This document shows positions 33,641 through 42,621 of a DNA stretch of 64,000 nt, piece after piece. The position numbers and the translations under genes are program-made. Below the pieces are notes generated by a model. It saw nothing but the letters and a program-made list of their open reading frames with translations. It had not been told where the DNA came from and made no database searches. How positions within the stretch are numbered: the first letter of the stretch is position 1; each line of letters starts with the position of its first letter. This DNA comes from Clostridia bacterium (lineage in GTDB: Bacteria > Bacillota > Clostridia > UMGS1840), in the NCBI GenBank assembly GCA_017936745.1, contig JAGBEY010000015.1, positions 107,566 through 171,565 of the forward strand, written 5' to 3'.

Positions 33641-35608
33641 ATGAAGATTCAAATAAAAATTCAAATGGAATTGCTTTCCGATACCATCTTCGGGTCCGGC
33701 TTCAGCACTCCCGGTGGAGAAGATATCGGTGTTTCCACTGACGAGCAAGGATTTCCCTATTTAAAAGGTTCTACATTCAAAGGACTGCTGCGTGAAAGTG
33801 CAGAAAACTTAGTTGCCTGGACCGATATGGATATCTCCTACCCCTCCCGGTTATTTGGGGAAGAGGGGTGGGACAGTGAACTTGACGACCATCGGATTCA
33901 ACTGACTGCTCTTTCTCTCGCAGAAAAGCCGGAAACCGTAGAAGATTGCTTTGACACCAGAGCCTTTACCCAACTGGAGCAAGGGATCGCAAAGGAAGGC
34001 ACGCTGCATCTTGCCTCCTGTATCAGAAAAGGTCTGAAATTTGAAGGCGAGCTGTATTGTCACGAAGAAGATGCCGCCTTTTTAGAAGAAGCGCTAAAAG
34101 CCATCCACTATGTAGGCACTATGCGCCACCGTGGCTTCGGCTCAGTACAATTTTCCACCCGGACAATCCCCTTGGAAACAGTCTCCTCCTCTTACGGGGA
34201 ACACACTTGTCTCCGTTATCGGGTTGTAACCCAGGCGCCTGTACTAATGACCGACATGGAGCACAGCAACGAAAACACCGTTCAAACTAAGGACTACCTG
34301 AGCGGTTCTGCCATTCGCGGTATGGTAATCAGCCATCTTGCAAAAAAAGCTCCCCAATGGCTTCTGGAAAACAAAATCGCCTTATTATCGGACCAGGTTC
34401 GTTTTTCCGATGCCTACCCCATTCCTGAAGCTTATCAGACAACAGATATTTCCGTCATTCCCTCTCCTATGGGATTTTACGAAAACACGGATGGTTCGGG
34501 GCTGGAATTTGTGTTGGGAACCGGGAACTTCAGTCCCTCCAAAAAACGTGCAAAGCTTGGCTCTTTCTGTTGCTTTCGAGACAACAAAATTGAATATTGG
34601 GATGCCGCCACCGACAACGCCATGCGTATTTCTCTCATGAACGAAAAATCCGATGGCACAATTTTTCAGACAGAATATTTGTGTCAAGGGCAGGTATTTG
34701 AGGGATATATCACCTTAGATATTCCCGCCCTTTCCCCTTATATTGAGGAATGCTTTGAACAGACCGTCTGGCTTGGAGCAGACCGTTATCAGGGCTATGG
34801 AAAATGTAAAATTACCTGTCAACCGACAGCACTTCCCTCTCACATCAGTCAATACAGCATTTCCCATGCCGACTCCATCGGCACAGAGTTATATATGATG
34901 CTGTTATCACCCACATCCCTCACAGACGAAACCGGTGCCCCCTGTGCGTTTGACGACAGCATCCTGTCCCGTCTGTTGGAAACCGATGTCACCATCGTGC
35001 GGAGCGAAACCTCGGTAGCACAATACCAATCCTACAATCGTACCTGGGGCTGTTTTTCCCCCGGTGTAACAATGTATGAGCGGGGCAGTATTTTCAAATT
35101 GCATTGCTCCACACCACCAAAAAGAGAAGCACTCCTTACGTTACAGCAAAACGGCATTGGCATTCGCCGTGCAGAGGGCTTCGGGCAGATTCTTTTTCTC
35201 AGCCAGTCTGCACTGGAGCAGCTTACCGAGAAAGAACGCTATACCACCATCCATGAAGCGCTCAGCGAGGAAGTGATATGGCGGAGAAAGCGGCTGAAAT
35301 GGATTCGGGAAAAATCGGAGATATTAGGAAAGCTCAATATCTCTCCCAATAAAATCGGAACTTTGCAAACCATTTGCGAAAAAGCAATTGCCAACCATGG
35401 TGATATGACAGAATATTATGCTTTTCTTCAAAAAAATACGGAAGAAAAAGGAGTTGCCGCGATTCGGGAATACAAGCCGCTAATTACCTTTGTCACCTCC
35501 ATTTTAGAACAACCGGAGCTACTCCCCACGGCAAACCCCGACTCTCCGACCGAACAGCTGAAGCTGTTATGTATGGTCTTTAATCACAACAGAAAGAAAG
35601 GAGTATAA
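33641..35608 (+). CDS. Fused RAMP protein, Csm3-like plus Csx10-like
   Basis: 655 residues, about twice a single RAMP. The first unit has FGSGFSTPG, GFPYLKGSTFKGLLRES and the glycine loop MRHRGFGSVQF. A second starts near residue 190 (RVVTQAPVLM, YLSGSAIRGMVISHL, RYQGYGKCKI), and a third partial unit ends with GIGIRRAEGFGQILF. A helical tail of 110 residues could act like the small subunit. The mix is characteristic of type III-D Csx10. Three bases separate it from the next gene. Confidence 0.8.
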   Translation: MKIQIKIQMELLSDTIFGSGFSTPGGEDIGVSTDEQGFPYLKGSTFKGLLRESAENLVAWTDMDISYPSRLFGEEGWDSELDDHRIQLTALSLAEKPETVEDCFDTRAFTQLEQGIAKEGTLHLASCIRKGLKFEGELYCHEEDAAFLEEALKAIHYVGTMRHRGFGSVQFSTRTIPLETVSSSYGEHTCLRYRVVTQAPVLMTDMEHSNENTVQTKDYLSGSAIRGMVISHLAKKAPQWLLENKIALLSDQVRFSDAYPIPEAYQTTDISVIPSPMGFYENTDGSGLEFVLGTGNFSPSKKRAKLGSFCCFRDNKIEYWDAATDNAMRISLMNEKSDGTIFQTEYLCQGQVFEGYITLDIPALSPYIEECFEQTVWLGADRYQGYGKCKITCQPTALPSHISQYSISHADSIGTELYMMLLSPTSLTDETGAPCAFDDSILSRLLETDVTIVRSETSVAQYQSYNRTWGCFSPGVTMYERGSIFKLHCSTPPKREALLTLQQNGIGIRRAEGFGQILFLSQSALEQLTEKERYTTIHEALSEEVIWRRKRLKWIREKSEILGKLNISPNKIGTLQTICEKAIANHGDMTEYYAFLQKNTEEKGVAAIREYKPLITFVTSILEQPELLPTANPDSPTEQLKLLCMVFNHNRKKGV

Positions 35609-35611
35609 CTG

Positions 35612-36871
35612 ATGGCTTTTTATTATGCTCTGCGGTATGATATCACCGCCACATGCTTATCTCCTATGAGAAGCGCAGATGCCGGCTCAACAGCCGAGTC
35701 ACTTCTGCAATATAAAGATGGCGCTCCCTTTCTGCAGGCAGCCTCTATCGCCGGGGCATTGCGTGCCTGGCTGGAAGCCGATAAGGGTGCAGAAGCCGCA
35801 ACCACCTTATTTGGCAGTCCGCACCATACGAGCACTCTGATTGTTTCCGACGGTGTGTTTGACAAAGAGAGCCTGCAGGCGACCCGTCCCCGCCTGAAAA
35901 TTGACGAAAAAACAAAAACCGCTGATGCCAAAAACCATGCCAAATTCGATATTACAGCAATGGTCACAGGAAGCATCTTTCGTTTCACACTGTTGTGGAC
36001 AGGAAACACAGCCGAGGAAAGCAGATGGACACAAGAGCAGATTGAACGGGTGCTTTCCGCGCTGAACTCCGGCGAAATTATGTTAGGTGCCAATAAAACC
36101 AACGGGTACGGTAGGGTCAGCATTCAGGGAAACAAACAAGAGTACAATATGAAAAACGCTCCCGACCGGGAAGCCTGGCTGAGCCGGGCTCCTGCTGCAA
36201 CACCCTTTTCTCCGTATCACATAACATCGGATACTTATGTGATATTTACGGTAACTGTAAGCTTTCCCAACGTTCTTACAAAAGGCATGGCAGTCCGCCA
36301 AAATAGCGGAAACTCGTTTGCGGAAAACATGTCTGAAAACGGAAAATATCTGCTGTCCGGTGCCACTGTAAAGGGGGCAATCCGTGCACATATTTACAAT
36401 ATTGCCACCAACATATTCTCCTTGCCGAGGTCCTATCTGAACCAATTATTCGGTGCAAATGAACAGACAGAGCTTGCCGGAAAAGCACTGTTTTCGGATG
36501 CACACCTTGACACAACACAGCCTCCGAAAACCATTTCCCGCATTAGAATTGACCGTTTTTCCGGTAATGTAATGCATTTGTTTTCTGAGCAGCCTCTCTC
36601 CGCAGACACGAAAATTACCATCCGTGTCCCAAAGGAGGATGCCATTGCCTGCGGTTTGATTTTGTTTGCCCTGCGGGATATGGGGCTGAATCTATTGTCC
36701 TTTGGAAGCGGTTATTCTGTAGGCCGAGGCTATGGAGCAGTGAAAGAAATTGTCGCATCCAACCCTGATTTTGAGGATGTCCGTCTTACCTTTGACAATG
36801 GTGCAACTGTAGTTTCGGGGCAACCCACACTGAACCAATGGCTGGAAGCGATAAAAGGAGGGGTACAATGA
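35612..36871 (+). CDS. Tandem Csm3-like (Cas7) RAMP protein
   Basis: 419 residues made of two Cas7-type RAMP units. Unit 1 contains FLQAASIAGALRAWLE, RLKIDEKTKTADAKNHAKFD and the glycine loop GANKTNGYGRV; unit 2 contains YLLSGATVKGAIRAHI, RIRIDRFSGNVMH and SGYSVGRGYGAV. Such backbone subunits bind crRNA and cut target RNA; which Asp is catalytic cannot be fixed by eye. AAAGGAG precedes the ATG. Confidence 0.85.
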   Translation: MAFYYALRYDITATCLSPMRSADAGSTAESLLQYKDGAPFLQAASIAGALRAWLEADKGAEAATTLFGSPHHTSTLIVSDGVFDKESLQATRPRLKIDEKTKTADAKNHAKFDITAMVTGSIFRFTLLWTGNTAEESRWTQEQIERVLSALNSGEIMLGANKTNGYGRVSIQGNKQEYNMKNAPDREAWLSRAPAATPFSPYHITSDTYVIFTVTVSFPNVLTKGMAVRQNSGNSFAENMSENGKYLLSGATVKGAIRAHIYNIATNIFSLPRSYLNQLFGANEQTELAGKALFSDAHLDTTQPPKTISRIRIDRFSGNVMHLFSEQPLSADTKITIRVPKEDAIACGLILFALRDMGLNLLSFGSGYSVGRGYGAVKEIVASNPDFEDVRLTFDNGATVVSGQPTLNQWLEAIKGGVQ

Positions 36872-37248
36872 AACAAACTGTTTTATCCTCAATATCGGAA
36901 GCACTGGAAAAGGGACAAGCACTGCAATATGCATACGTCCGTGAGTTAAGCTGTGTAGCTATCGGGAAAGCTCCCTGTGAAATTCACCCGGACGAACTGT
37001 TGGAAGCACGTTTTTTTGAGCCGGGAAAAGAAATCAGGATTTTTTCCCGGGACTCCAAGCTGTTCGCAGCGGAGTTGACAGAAGAACCAACCGATTGTTA
37101 TATTGAAAAAACCATTCCGCTTTGCAATCCGAAAATATTCGGGGCAGAAATAACGGTAAGAGACTATCTGGAGCCGGATTGCGACGGTCAGATGTGTGTG
37201 GTGAAAACCTGTCTCGCCGGCTGGAAAGGAGAAGCGGACTATGAATGA
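36868..37248 (+). CDS. Small type III-D accessory protein, Csx19-like position
   Basis: 126 residues, not clearly recognised. The segment LLEARFFEPGKEIRIFSRDSK is where Csx19 proteins carry a similar motif, and the gene occupies the csx19 position between RAMP genes. AAAGGAGGGGTACA precedes ATG 36868; both neighbours overlap it by 4-8 bases. Probably a complex subunit. Confidence 0.55.
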   Translation: MKQTVLSSISEALEKGQALQYAYVRELSCVAIGKAPCEIHPDELLEARFFEPGKEIRIFSRDSKLFAAELTEEPTDCYIEKTIPLCNPKIFGAEITVRDYLEPDCDGQMCVVKTCLAGWKGEADYE

Positions 37249-39223
37249 TCGAATTGTCAGAGCACCCTATAATTTTGTCCCGTTCTCCGACTCCCCTTTT
37301 ATCCGATATCTTTCCACGGAGGAGCTTCCGTCGCACAATTTCCTGGATGAAAGGTTATTAAGCGGAGAAATCAAAGTAACCATCCGGGCAAATACTCCTA
37401 TTTTTGTGGGGAAAGACCAGTCCAACCCCGACGTGAATGACCATTTCTACCGTACCCCCTCCGGTACAATGGCGATTCCCGGCAGCACGGTGAAAGGGCT
37501 GTTGCGCCAGAATATGCAAATGCTTGGTCTTGGCTGGGTAGAACCGGGAGAGGACTTTGACGACTACCAGATTTACTTTCGTGAAATGGCATCCTCTGCC
37601 ACCGGTGTAAAAGCAAAATTAAAACAATACTACAAAGAAGTTCTGCAAATCAGAACGGTGGAGAAAAACGCCGTTCCCGAAAATGTAAGAGCAGGTTTTT
37701 TATATAATCATAACGGGAAATATGTAATTTATCCCACAAGCTTTCCTTACAGTGTATCACGGGCAGCCAACTCCCGTCTGACCCGCCCCTTTCAGAAAAA
37801 AGACGAACCGCGATTTGAACAGGCACACACCGATGATGTTTACTATCAGGTGGAGGACGGCCGCATCACTGCACTTCTTCCCCGGGATAAAACCACAACC
37901 TGCCCTCCGGGTATGCTCCCCGGTGTTCTGATGTTTACTGGAAAGCCGGTGAGTCGGATTCCCAATTCCGCTTATGTGTTCCCTATGTATCCGGAAAACA
38001 CACAGCCTATTTCCATCAGCGAAGACGATATTCATTCCTATCGGTTGGATTTAGAAAAAAGACGCCCCATCCTGAAAAGTCAGAATTTCAGCTTTTGGAA
38101 TCTCCCTGCTAACGGAATGCAAAAGCCCGTCTTTTATGTTCTCTATCAGGATCAGGTCTTTTTCGGGATGTCCCGCTACTTAAGAATCGGCTTCCCCTGC
38201 AAGCTGTCTACCGGATTACCGGAAGGACAAAAGCGCGATCCTGATTCTCCCATTCCGCTGGACTATTCCCGTTCTGTTTTCGGCTATTCATACGGACTGT
38301 CAAACTCGTATGCTTCCCGTGTCAGCGTAAGTGATTTTCTGCTTCAGGGTGTACCTGCGGAATTATCCCCCGTTGCACCAAAGCTGATGGGAGCAAAATT
38401 AAGCTATTTCCCCGGCTATACCATTGATGGAAAGCCCTATACCGAACCGGATTTTCAACTGCGTGGTTATAAGCAATACTGGCTGAAAGAAACCGTGCAG
38501 GAAACAGACGGTGCAAAGGGAATCGGATTTTTCCCCTTGAAAGCAGATTCGCAGTTTGAGGGGGTTATCCGCTATAAAAACCTCCATCCCGACGAACTTG
38601 GGCTGCTTTTGCTTTGCATCCGGCTGAAATCCAATTGCTATCAGCTGCTCGGAAAAGCAAAGCCTTACGGCTACGGCAGATGTACCGTAACGATTACAGA
38701 CCTGATCGTGCATCCCCTCTCCCGTCTCTATGAAGATTTTTCTTATACTCCCGCCTCCAATCTGAATCAGGTGGAGGACTATATTCAAGCCTTTTATAAA
38801 AAAATGGAGGCATCCGGTATCGAACCCGAAGCCTCCGAGGTGTGGGAAGCATTTTTTGCCATGCACCAAACACTCTTTACCGATATCACTCCCGTTTCCT
38901 ATATGCCCCTATCCGGCTTCAACGATGCAAAAACACCCTTGCCAACCGTGGCAGGGGTACTGAAAGGGGAATCGGAAACCGTAAAAATAAAGGCAGGTAT
39001 GACTCTTTCCGGTGTTGTCAATAACGTGGTGGAATTTGGCATATTCCTGACCTTGGCACCGGGGGTTCAAGGGTTACTGCACAATTCCTATATCCCCCAG
39101 GAGCTGAAAGACACAGTTCAAAAGGGAGACACACTCACCGTCACTGTGACACAAGTCATCTACGATGAAAAAAAGAAAAAGGACAGAATTGTGCTATCTC
39201 TCCCCGAAACAAACGAAGCATAA
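37241..39223 (+). CDS. Large RAMP protein with C-terminal S1 RNA-binding domain
   Basis: 660 residues. Residues 40-570 follow the TIGR03986-type CRISPR RAMP: IFVGKDQSNPDVNDHFY, MAIPGSTVKGLLRQNM and LGKAKPYGYGRCTV. Residues about 583-655 form an S1 domain (GVVNNVVEFGIFLTLAPGVQGLLH ... DRIVLSLPE, positions contiguous), which is not usual in this family. The S1 fold suggests extra contact with crRNA or target RNA. Last gene of the operon, ending at a strong terminator. Confidence 0.8.
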   Translation: MNDRIVRAPYNFVPFSDSPFIRYLSTEELPSHNFLDERLLSGEIKVTIRANTPIFVGKDQSNPDVNDHFYRTPSGTMAIPGSTVKGLLRQNMQMLGLGWVEPGEDFDDYQIYFREMASSATGVKAKLKQYYKEVLQIRTVEKNAVPENVRAGFLYNHNGKYVIYPTSFPYSVSRAANSRLTRPFQKKDEPRFEQAHTDDVYYQVEDGRITALLPRDKTTTCPPGMLPGVLMFTGKPVSRIPNSAYVFPMYPENTQPISISEDDIHSYRLDLEKRRPILKSQNFSFWNLPANGMQKPVFYVLYQDQVFFGMSRYLRIGFPCKLSTGLPEGQKRDPDSPIPLDYSRSVFGYSYGLSNSYASRVSVSDFLLQGVPAELSPVAPKLMGAKLSYFPGYTIDGKPYTEPDFQLRGYKQYWLKETVQETDGAKGIGFFPLKADSQFEGVIRYKNLHPDELGLLLLCIRLKSNCYQLLGKAKPYGYGRCTVTITDLIVHPLSRLYEDFSYTPASNLNQVEDYIQAFYKKMEASGIEPEASEVWEAFFAMHQTLFTDITPVSYMPLSGFNDAKTPLPTVAGVLKGESETVKIKAGMTLSGVVNNVVEFGIFLTLAPGVQGLLHNSYIPQELKDTVQKGDTLTVTVTQVIYDEKKKKDRIVLSLPETNEA

Positions 39224-39267
39224 AAAAAGGAGATATCTCAATTTCAATTGAGATATCTCCTTTTTTG
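39223..39267. terminator. Bidirectional terminator between the Cas operon and the ancillary operon
   Basis: AAAAAAGGAGATATCTCAA pairs with TTGAGATATCTCCTTTTTT around a six-base loop, immediately after the RAMP/S1 stop. Confidence 0.92.
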
Positions 39268-39268
39268 T

Positions 39269-39625
39269 TTAATATTCACGGAATTGCACAAAGTCAAAAA
39301 CTGATTGCTTCACTGTTTTCCCGTCAACGATTGTTTCGTCTATATGTCTGTTTGTGGTAGCACAAAGCACCCGAACTCCGTTTTGTTTCAGCAAGCGAAC
39401 CAAATGGTAAGTCAACACCATTTCTCCCTGACACAGCACAGCTTTGGGCAATTTTTCCAAAATTTTTTTCGTTTCCGCCTCTGCCAATGCAATCACTTCA
39501 TCCGATGATGCCTCAGGCTTCACCTTTGCAAAGGGGATATCCACCACCTCACCATATACGCGGGCAGCCTCCAGCTGAGCTTCTCCCCATTGAGCAGACG
39601 GATGGTGTGAATAATTGATAAACAT
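39269..39625 (-). CDS. Small CARF-like CRISPR accessory candidate
   Basis: 118 residues with a Rossmann-like beta/alpha pattern: MFINYSHHPSAQW at the start, KAVLCQGEMVLTYHLVRLL and GVRVLCATTNR. Proteins of this size and look are found beside type III loci; ring nuclease or ligand-binding function is possible, but the family is not securely recognised. It is the last gene of the ancillary operon and ends next to the shared terminator. Confidence 0.5.
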   Translation of the reverse strand: MFINYSHHPSAQWGEAQLEAARVYGEVVDIPFAKVKPEASSDEVIALAEAETKKILEKLPKAVLCQGEMVLTYHLVRLLKQNGVRVLCATTNRHIDETIVDGKTVKQSVFDFVQFREY

Positions 39626-39640
39626 AAAAACAACCTGCCT

Positions 39641-40198
39641 CTACACAATTTCACCGCAACACTGATAATCATGAGTCTGACGGTCCAACTGATAACCGAT
39701 AACGGTATATCGGTTGGAAAATTCTGACCCGATTTTAGTTGCCAACATCCCCGGACCTCCGTAAAACAAATGAATCTGCCGAACGCCTCTGCTTTTTAAG
39801 TCACGGTTTAATGCTTTTAACTGAGTATCAAATTTCTGCAGTGCTTCCTCCCGTTTCTGGGGGTCTTTAAAATTGATAGCCTCCGGCAGAAACACACTGT
39901 CGTCTATCATAGCCCTCAAGGCTTCCTCGTTTTGCTCCAGCCCCATTGCTTTTCCGATTTCCGGTCTCTGCACATAACGCAATACATCTGCAGTAATTTG
40001 GGTGTCCAGCCCAATGCTGATGGCAACAATGGCAGTAGGAGCATCACTCAGATTCAAAGCCTGGGAAACGGCTGGTTCTTCCGTTACCTTATTCAATGCC
40101 TTTTTCTTATGCAGATTTCTGATTTTTTCGTTCGCCCAATGAGCAAGCGGCTCTGCAAACTTTGCAATAATTTCTGCAATAATCAAATATATTTCCAT
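39641..40198 (-). CDS. Membrane-anchored SAVED-like protein
   Basis: 185 residues. An N-terminal hydrophobic helix (MEIYLIIAEIIAKFAEPLAH) is followed by a single CARF/SAVED-like unit: TAIVAISIGLDTQITADVL opens it and QIHLFYGGPGMLATKIGSEF with YTVIGYQLD closes it, the signature C-terminal segment of SAVED domains that bind cyclic oligonucleotides. It is only about half the usual SAVED length, so dimerisation may be needed. Its position opposite a Cas10 with intact aspartates makes it a likely signal receptor. Confidence 0.65.
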   Translation of the reverse strand: MEIYLIIAEIIAKFAEPLAHWANEKIRNLHKKKALNKVTEEPAVSQALNLSDAPTAIVAISIGLDTQITADVLRYVQRPEIGKAMGLEQNEEALRAMIDDSVFLPEAINFKDPQKREEALQKFDTQLKALNRDLKSRGVRQIHLFYGGPGMLATKIGSEFSNRYTVIGYQLDRQTHDYQCCGEIV

Positions 40199-40242
40199 GT
40201 TCTGTTCTCCTTATCGAACACATTTTTTATATGGTAGCATAC

Positions 40243-41109
40243 TTATACTCTTTTGTCAACTCTCAAAGAAACCGCCTCTCGCTTTCTTTCTGATTCTACG
40301 ATTCCGACATTCCGCTTTCCCATACGACTCAGATACCGTCTGCTATGCGGGTCTAACAGGGAGCTGTCCAGCTGTCGGATTGCCAGAGTCATTTTATAAT
40401 AGCTTAACCGATTCCGGTCGCAATACTGATAAATCTGACCCCTGCGGGTGGTTTTGTTCCGAATCAATTTCTTAGCCAGCTTCCGGTAAAATTTCATTTC
40501 CCTATCCCGATAGCTTCGGAAAATGGTTTTTCCCACCGTTACCATAAATTCTTTTTCTTCCACGGTGTAGCCGGTCTCTCTTTTTAACAGCTTTAAAAAT
40601 CGTCTTTTCTGAAAAACCCTTACCCCGGAAGAAAAGGCTGCAACGGAACGAATGGACTGTTCCACCAGTTCCTCATCCACATCCAGTAATTCAGCCAGTG
40701 TTTGATTGGTGTACAGAAACTCCAAAGCCCCCTTTTCGGTAGGGCTTACCACACAATAAAGCACTTCTTTTTCCATCTCTGAATAACAATAATAGGGAAG
40801 TTGGGCTTCCACCTTATGCTGAATTTCCCAAACTTTGTCATAGTCAATTTGTTTCCACGCCATCAGATTTTTTATGGTATTCATCCGGCTGTACAGGAGG
40901 CGAGAAATCTCTTTTTCTTCTTCCGATAAATTCATTCTGCCGATGGCTCGGTTCAATTCCAGGATAAGCTGCTCCTCAGTATAGTAAGGATATTCCTCTA
41001 AAATGCCAGAAAGGGAGGGTAGCTCGTGATAGGTTTCCATCCGCTTCTGGAAGATTAATATATCCTTTTGGTTTTCTGAAAACTGCTGAAATTCAGATTT
41101 TTTCATCAT
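40243..41109 (-). CDS. Helical protein of the ancillary operon, unknown
   Basis: 288 residues, all helical and strongly basic in the C-terminal half. A helix-turn-helix-like stretch TLAELLDVDEELVEQSIRSV is followed by RRFLKLLKRETG and a Lys/Arg-rich region. It could be a DNA-binding regulator or an RNA-binding effector. The ATG overlaps the stop of the 56-residue gene upstream (ATGA). Confidence 0.6.
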   Translation of the reverse strand: MMKKSEFQQFSENQKDILIFQKRMETYHELPSLSGILEEYPYYTEEQLILELNRAIGRMNLSEEEKEISRLLYSRMNTIKNLMAWKQIDYDKVWEIQHKVEAQLPYYCYSEMEKEVLYCVVSPTEKGALEFLYTNQTLAELLDVDEELVEQSIRSVAAFSSGVRVFQKRRFLKLLKRETGYTVEEKEFMVTVGKTIFRSYRDREMKFYRKLAKKLIRNKTTRRGQIYQYCDRNRLSYYKMTLAIRQLDSSLLDPHSRRYLSRMGKRNVGIVESERKREAVSLRVDKRV

Positions 41110-41276
41110 TGGGTTTCTTTCTCCTTATCATCTTCACTGCACCAGAATGCAGTATCCGAATCTATCTGTAGCTCGGGATGCTCCATAAGCATTTCTAACT
41201 TTTTCAAAAGCTTCTCCTTTTCCTCGGAAATACACTTATGGAGTGGTCCGCTGATATCAATTTTTCTCCGCAACAT
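41106..41276 (-). CDS. 56-residue acidic protein
   Basis: A short frame MLRRKIDISGPLHKC... ending with acidic residues (CSEDDKEKETQ). GAGGAACTGT precedes the ATG; the start overlaps the upstream membrane-protein gene by 20 bases and the stop overlaps the next ATG, a classic coupled small gene. Helical; function unknown. Confidence 0.55.
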   Translation of the reverse strand: MLRRKIDISGPLHKCISEEKEKLLKKLEMLMEHPELQIDSDTAFWCSEDDKEKETQ

Positions 41277-42036
41277 ACAGTTCCTCCCAGCTTAAAACAT
41301 AATTGCCGTCCTTTTTGGCGAGGAAATATTCCTCACAGTCCAACAATTCAAACAGGACTTTATCCATACGGATTTTGCCCTGCTCTACATAATAAGAGGC
41401 TTCGCCGACTTCTTCCTCAGAAAGAGGGGTAACTATAATATGATCCCCTTGGTCTTTGACGATGGAAACCGGTCCGTCTGAGAGTGTTCCCTGCGGAAAA
41501 TAGATGAATTTATTGGAAACTGATACTACCTCATTAACATCCAGAATATTCAGCTTTCTTCCAAAATAGCGAACGGTCTTTTCTCCCCAGAAATATGCAA
41601 AAACACCAAACAAGCTCCACAACACAACGCGAAGCAGATATTCCAACGAAAGCAACGAATCCAGAAACGAACGATGAATCATTGTCATCATACTGGGACG
41701 GGAGGCAATCCCCTGGATTACGGTAATCATAATACGGTCAAGATACAAAGGAAGCACCTCAATGCCAACCACTGCCGGAATCACCCACCACATTACGCAA
41801 AGTTTGCGATTAAATTGATGGGAAAGACTATCTGCAATCATAAAATAAACGCCGGATTTTACAAGTATTTCTACCACAGTAATCATCCACTTTTCTGCAT
41901 CCGTGTCACATTCCATTTCAAACAGAAACAAGCAGAAAACAAAACAAATTAAGACCAGAAACCATCCAAGGGCTTTTCCCGCTGTTTTTAAAATCTTTTT
42001 CATCTGTGTTCTCCTTTTCCAAAAAAAGAATTTCAT
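41257..42036 (-). CDS. Membrane protein of the ancillary operon, unknown
   Basis: 259 residues with four hydrophobic segments (ALGWFLVLICFVFCLFLF; two central helices; LRVVLWSLFGVFAYF) and a soluble C-terminal domain of about 80 residues rich in beta structure. No family recognised. An internal ATG (MKKILKTAGKALG) is a possible alternative start. It may be the membrane partner of the SAVED-like protein. Confidence 0.6.
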   Translation of the reverse strand: MKFFFWKRRTQMKKILKTAGKALGWFLVLICFVFCLFLFEMECDTDAEKWMITVVEILVKSGVYFMIADSLSHQFNRKLCVMWWVIPAVVGIEVLPLYLDRIMITVIQGIASRPSMMTMIHRSFLDSLLSLEYLLRVVLWSLFGVFAYFWGEKTVRYFGRKLNILDVNEVVSVSNKFIYFPQGTLSDGPVSIVKDQGDHIIVTPLSEEEVGEASYYVEQGKIRMDKVLFELLDCEEYFLAKKDGNYVLSWEELYVAEKN

Positions 42037-42050
42037 CCCTGCCGTGAGAG

Positions 42051-42482
42051 CTATTCAAATATCTCGTTTTTCAAACGTTCTGCCATTGGTGCAACCGTTT
42101 TTTTCCAGGTGCCGTCATTGTTTAAAATTGCAACGGTATCAAAAATTTGGGATTCTCCATGGGTATAAAAATCATCCTGTAATCTGATATAGAAGTCACT
42201 TCCCACGGCTTCTTCCAAAAATTGTAGTCGCTCCCTAAAGGTATCATTCCGGATTGCAAAGGAATCGGAATACAGAAAAAAGAGATACAAAATAAAACGC
42301 TTGTCCTCACATCGGTCACACAAGGTTTTCAGATTATCCATATAATCCCAGCGCAGACATTCATCCCCTGCCCAGGAGATCACCGTATCGTTCCACAAGT
42401 GAAGCTGCTCGTTAATATCCTCTGCCAAAAAGCCCATATCCCTTAAAAATTCAAATCGGTCATCCCGAAGCTGTTCGTCCAT
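42051..42482 (-). CDS. First gene of the ancillary operon, unknown soluble protein
   Basis: 143 residues, acidic and helical, with many aromatic residues (WDYMDNLKTLCDRCED, RFILYLFFLYSDSF). No motif identified. GGAGAA precedes the ATG, and it is 14 bases upstream of the membrane-protein gene. Confidence 0.55.
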   Translation of the reverse strand: MDEQLRDDRFEFLRDMGFLAEDINEQLHLWNDTVISWAGDECLRWDYMDNLKTLCDRCEDKRFILYLFFLYSDSFAIRNDTFRERLQFLEEAVGSDFYIRLQDDFYTHGESQIFDTVAILNNDGTWKKTVAPMAERLKNEIFE

Positions 42483-42567
42483 AGTATTTCTCCTTTCCTC
42501 ATTCTACCTCTATCCTCCTTGCAAGCAAAGTCTTTTAACAAGGATTTTTTCCAATATCTCCAATACG

Positions 42568-42595
42568 AAAACAGCCCATCTCAAGGGCTGTTTTT
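42568..42595 (-). terminator. Terminator of the S51-like peptidase operon
   Basis: AAAACAGCCC/GGGCTGTTTT stem. It separates the SLH-to-peptidase operon from the ancillary CRISPR operon. Confidence 0.75.
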
Positions 42596-42621
42596 GTATG
42601 GAAAGCGAATTTCTGCTCCGC

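Noticed and set aside
35623..36123. Long minus-strand frame opposite the double RAMP gene
   Set aside because: Antisense shadow of a well-supported gene, without ribosome site.
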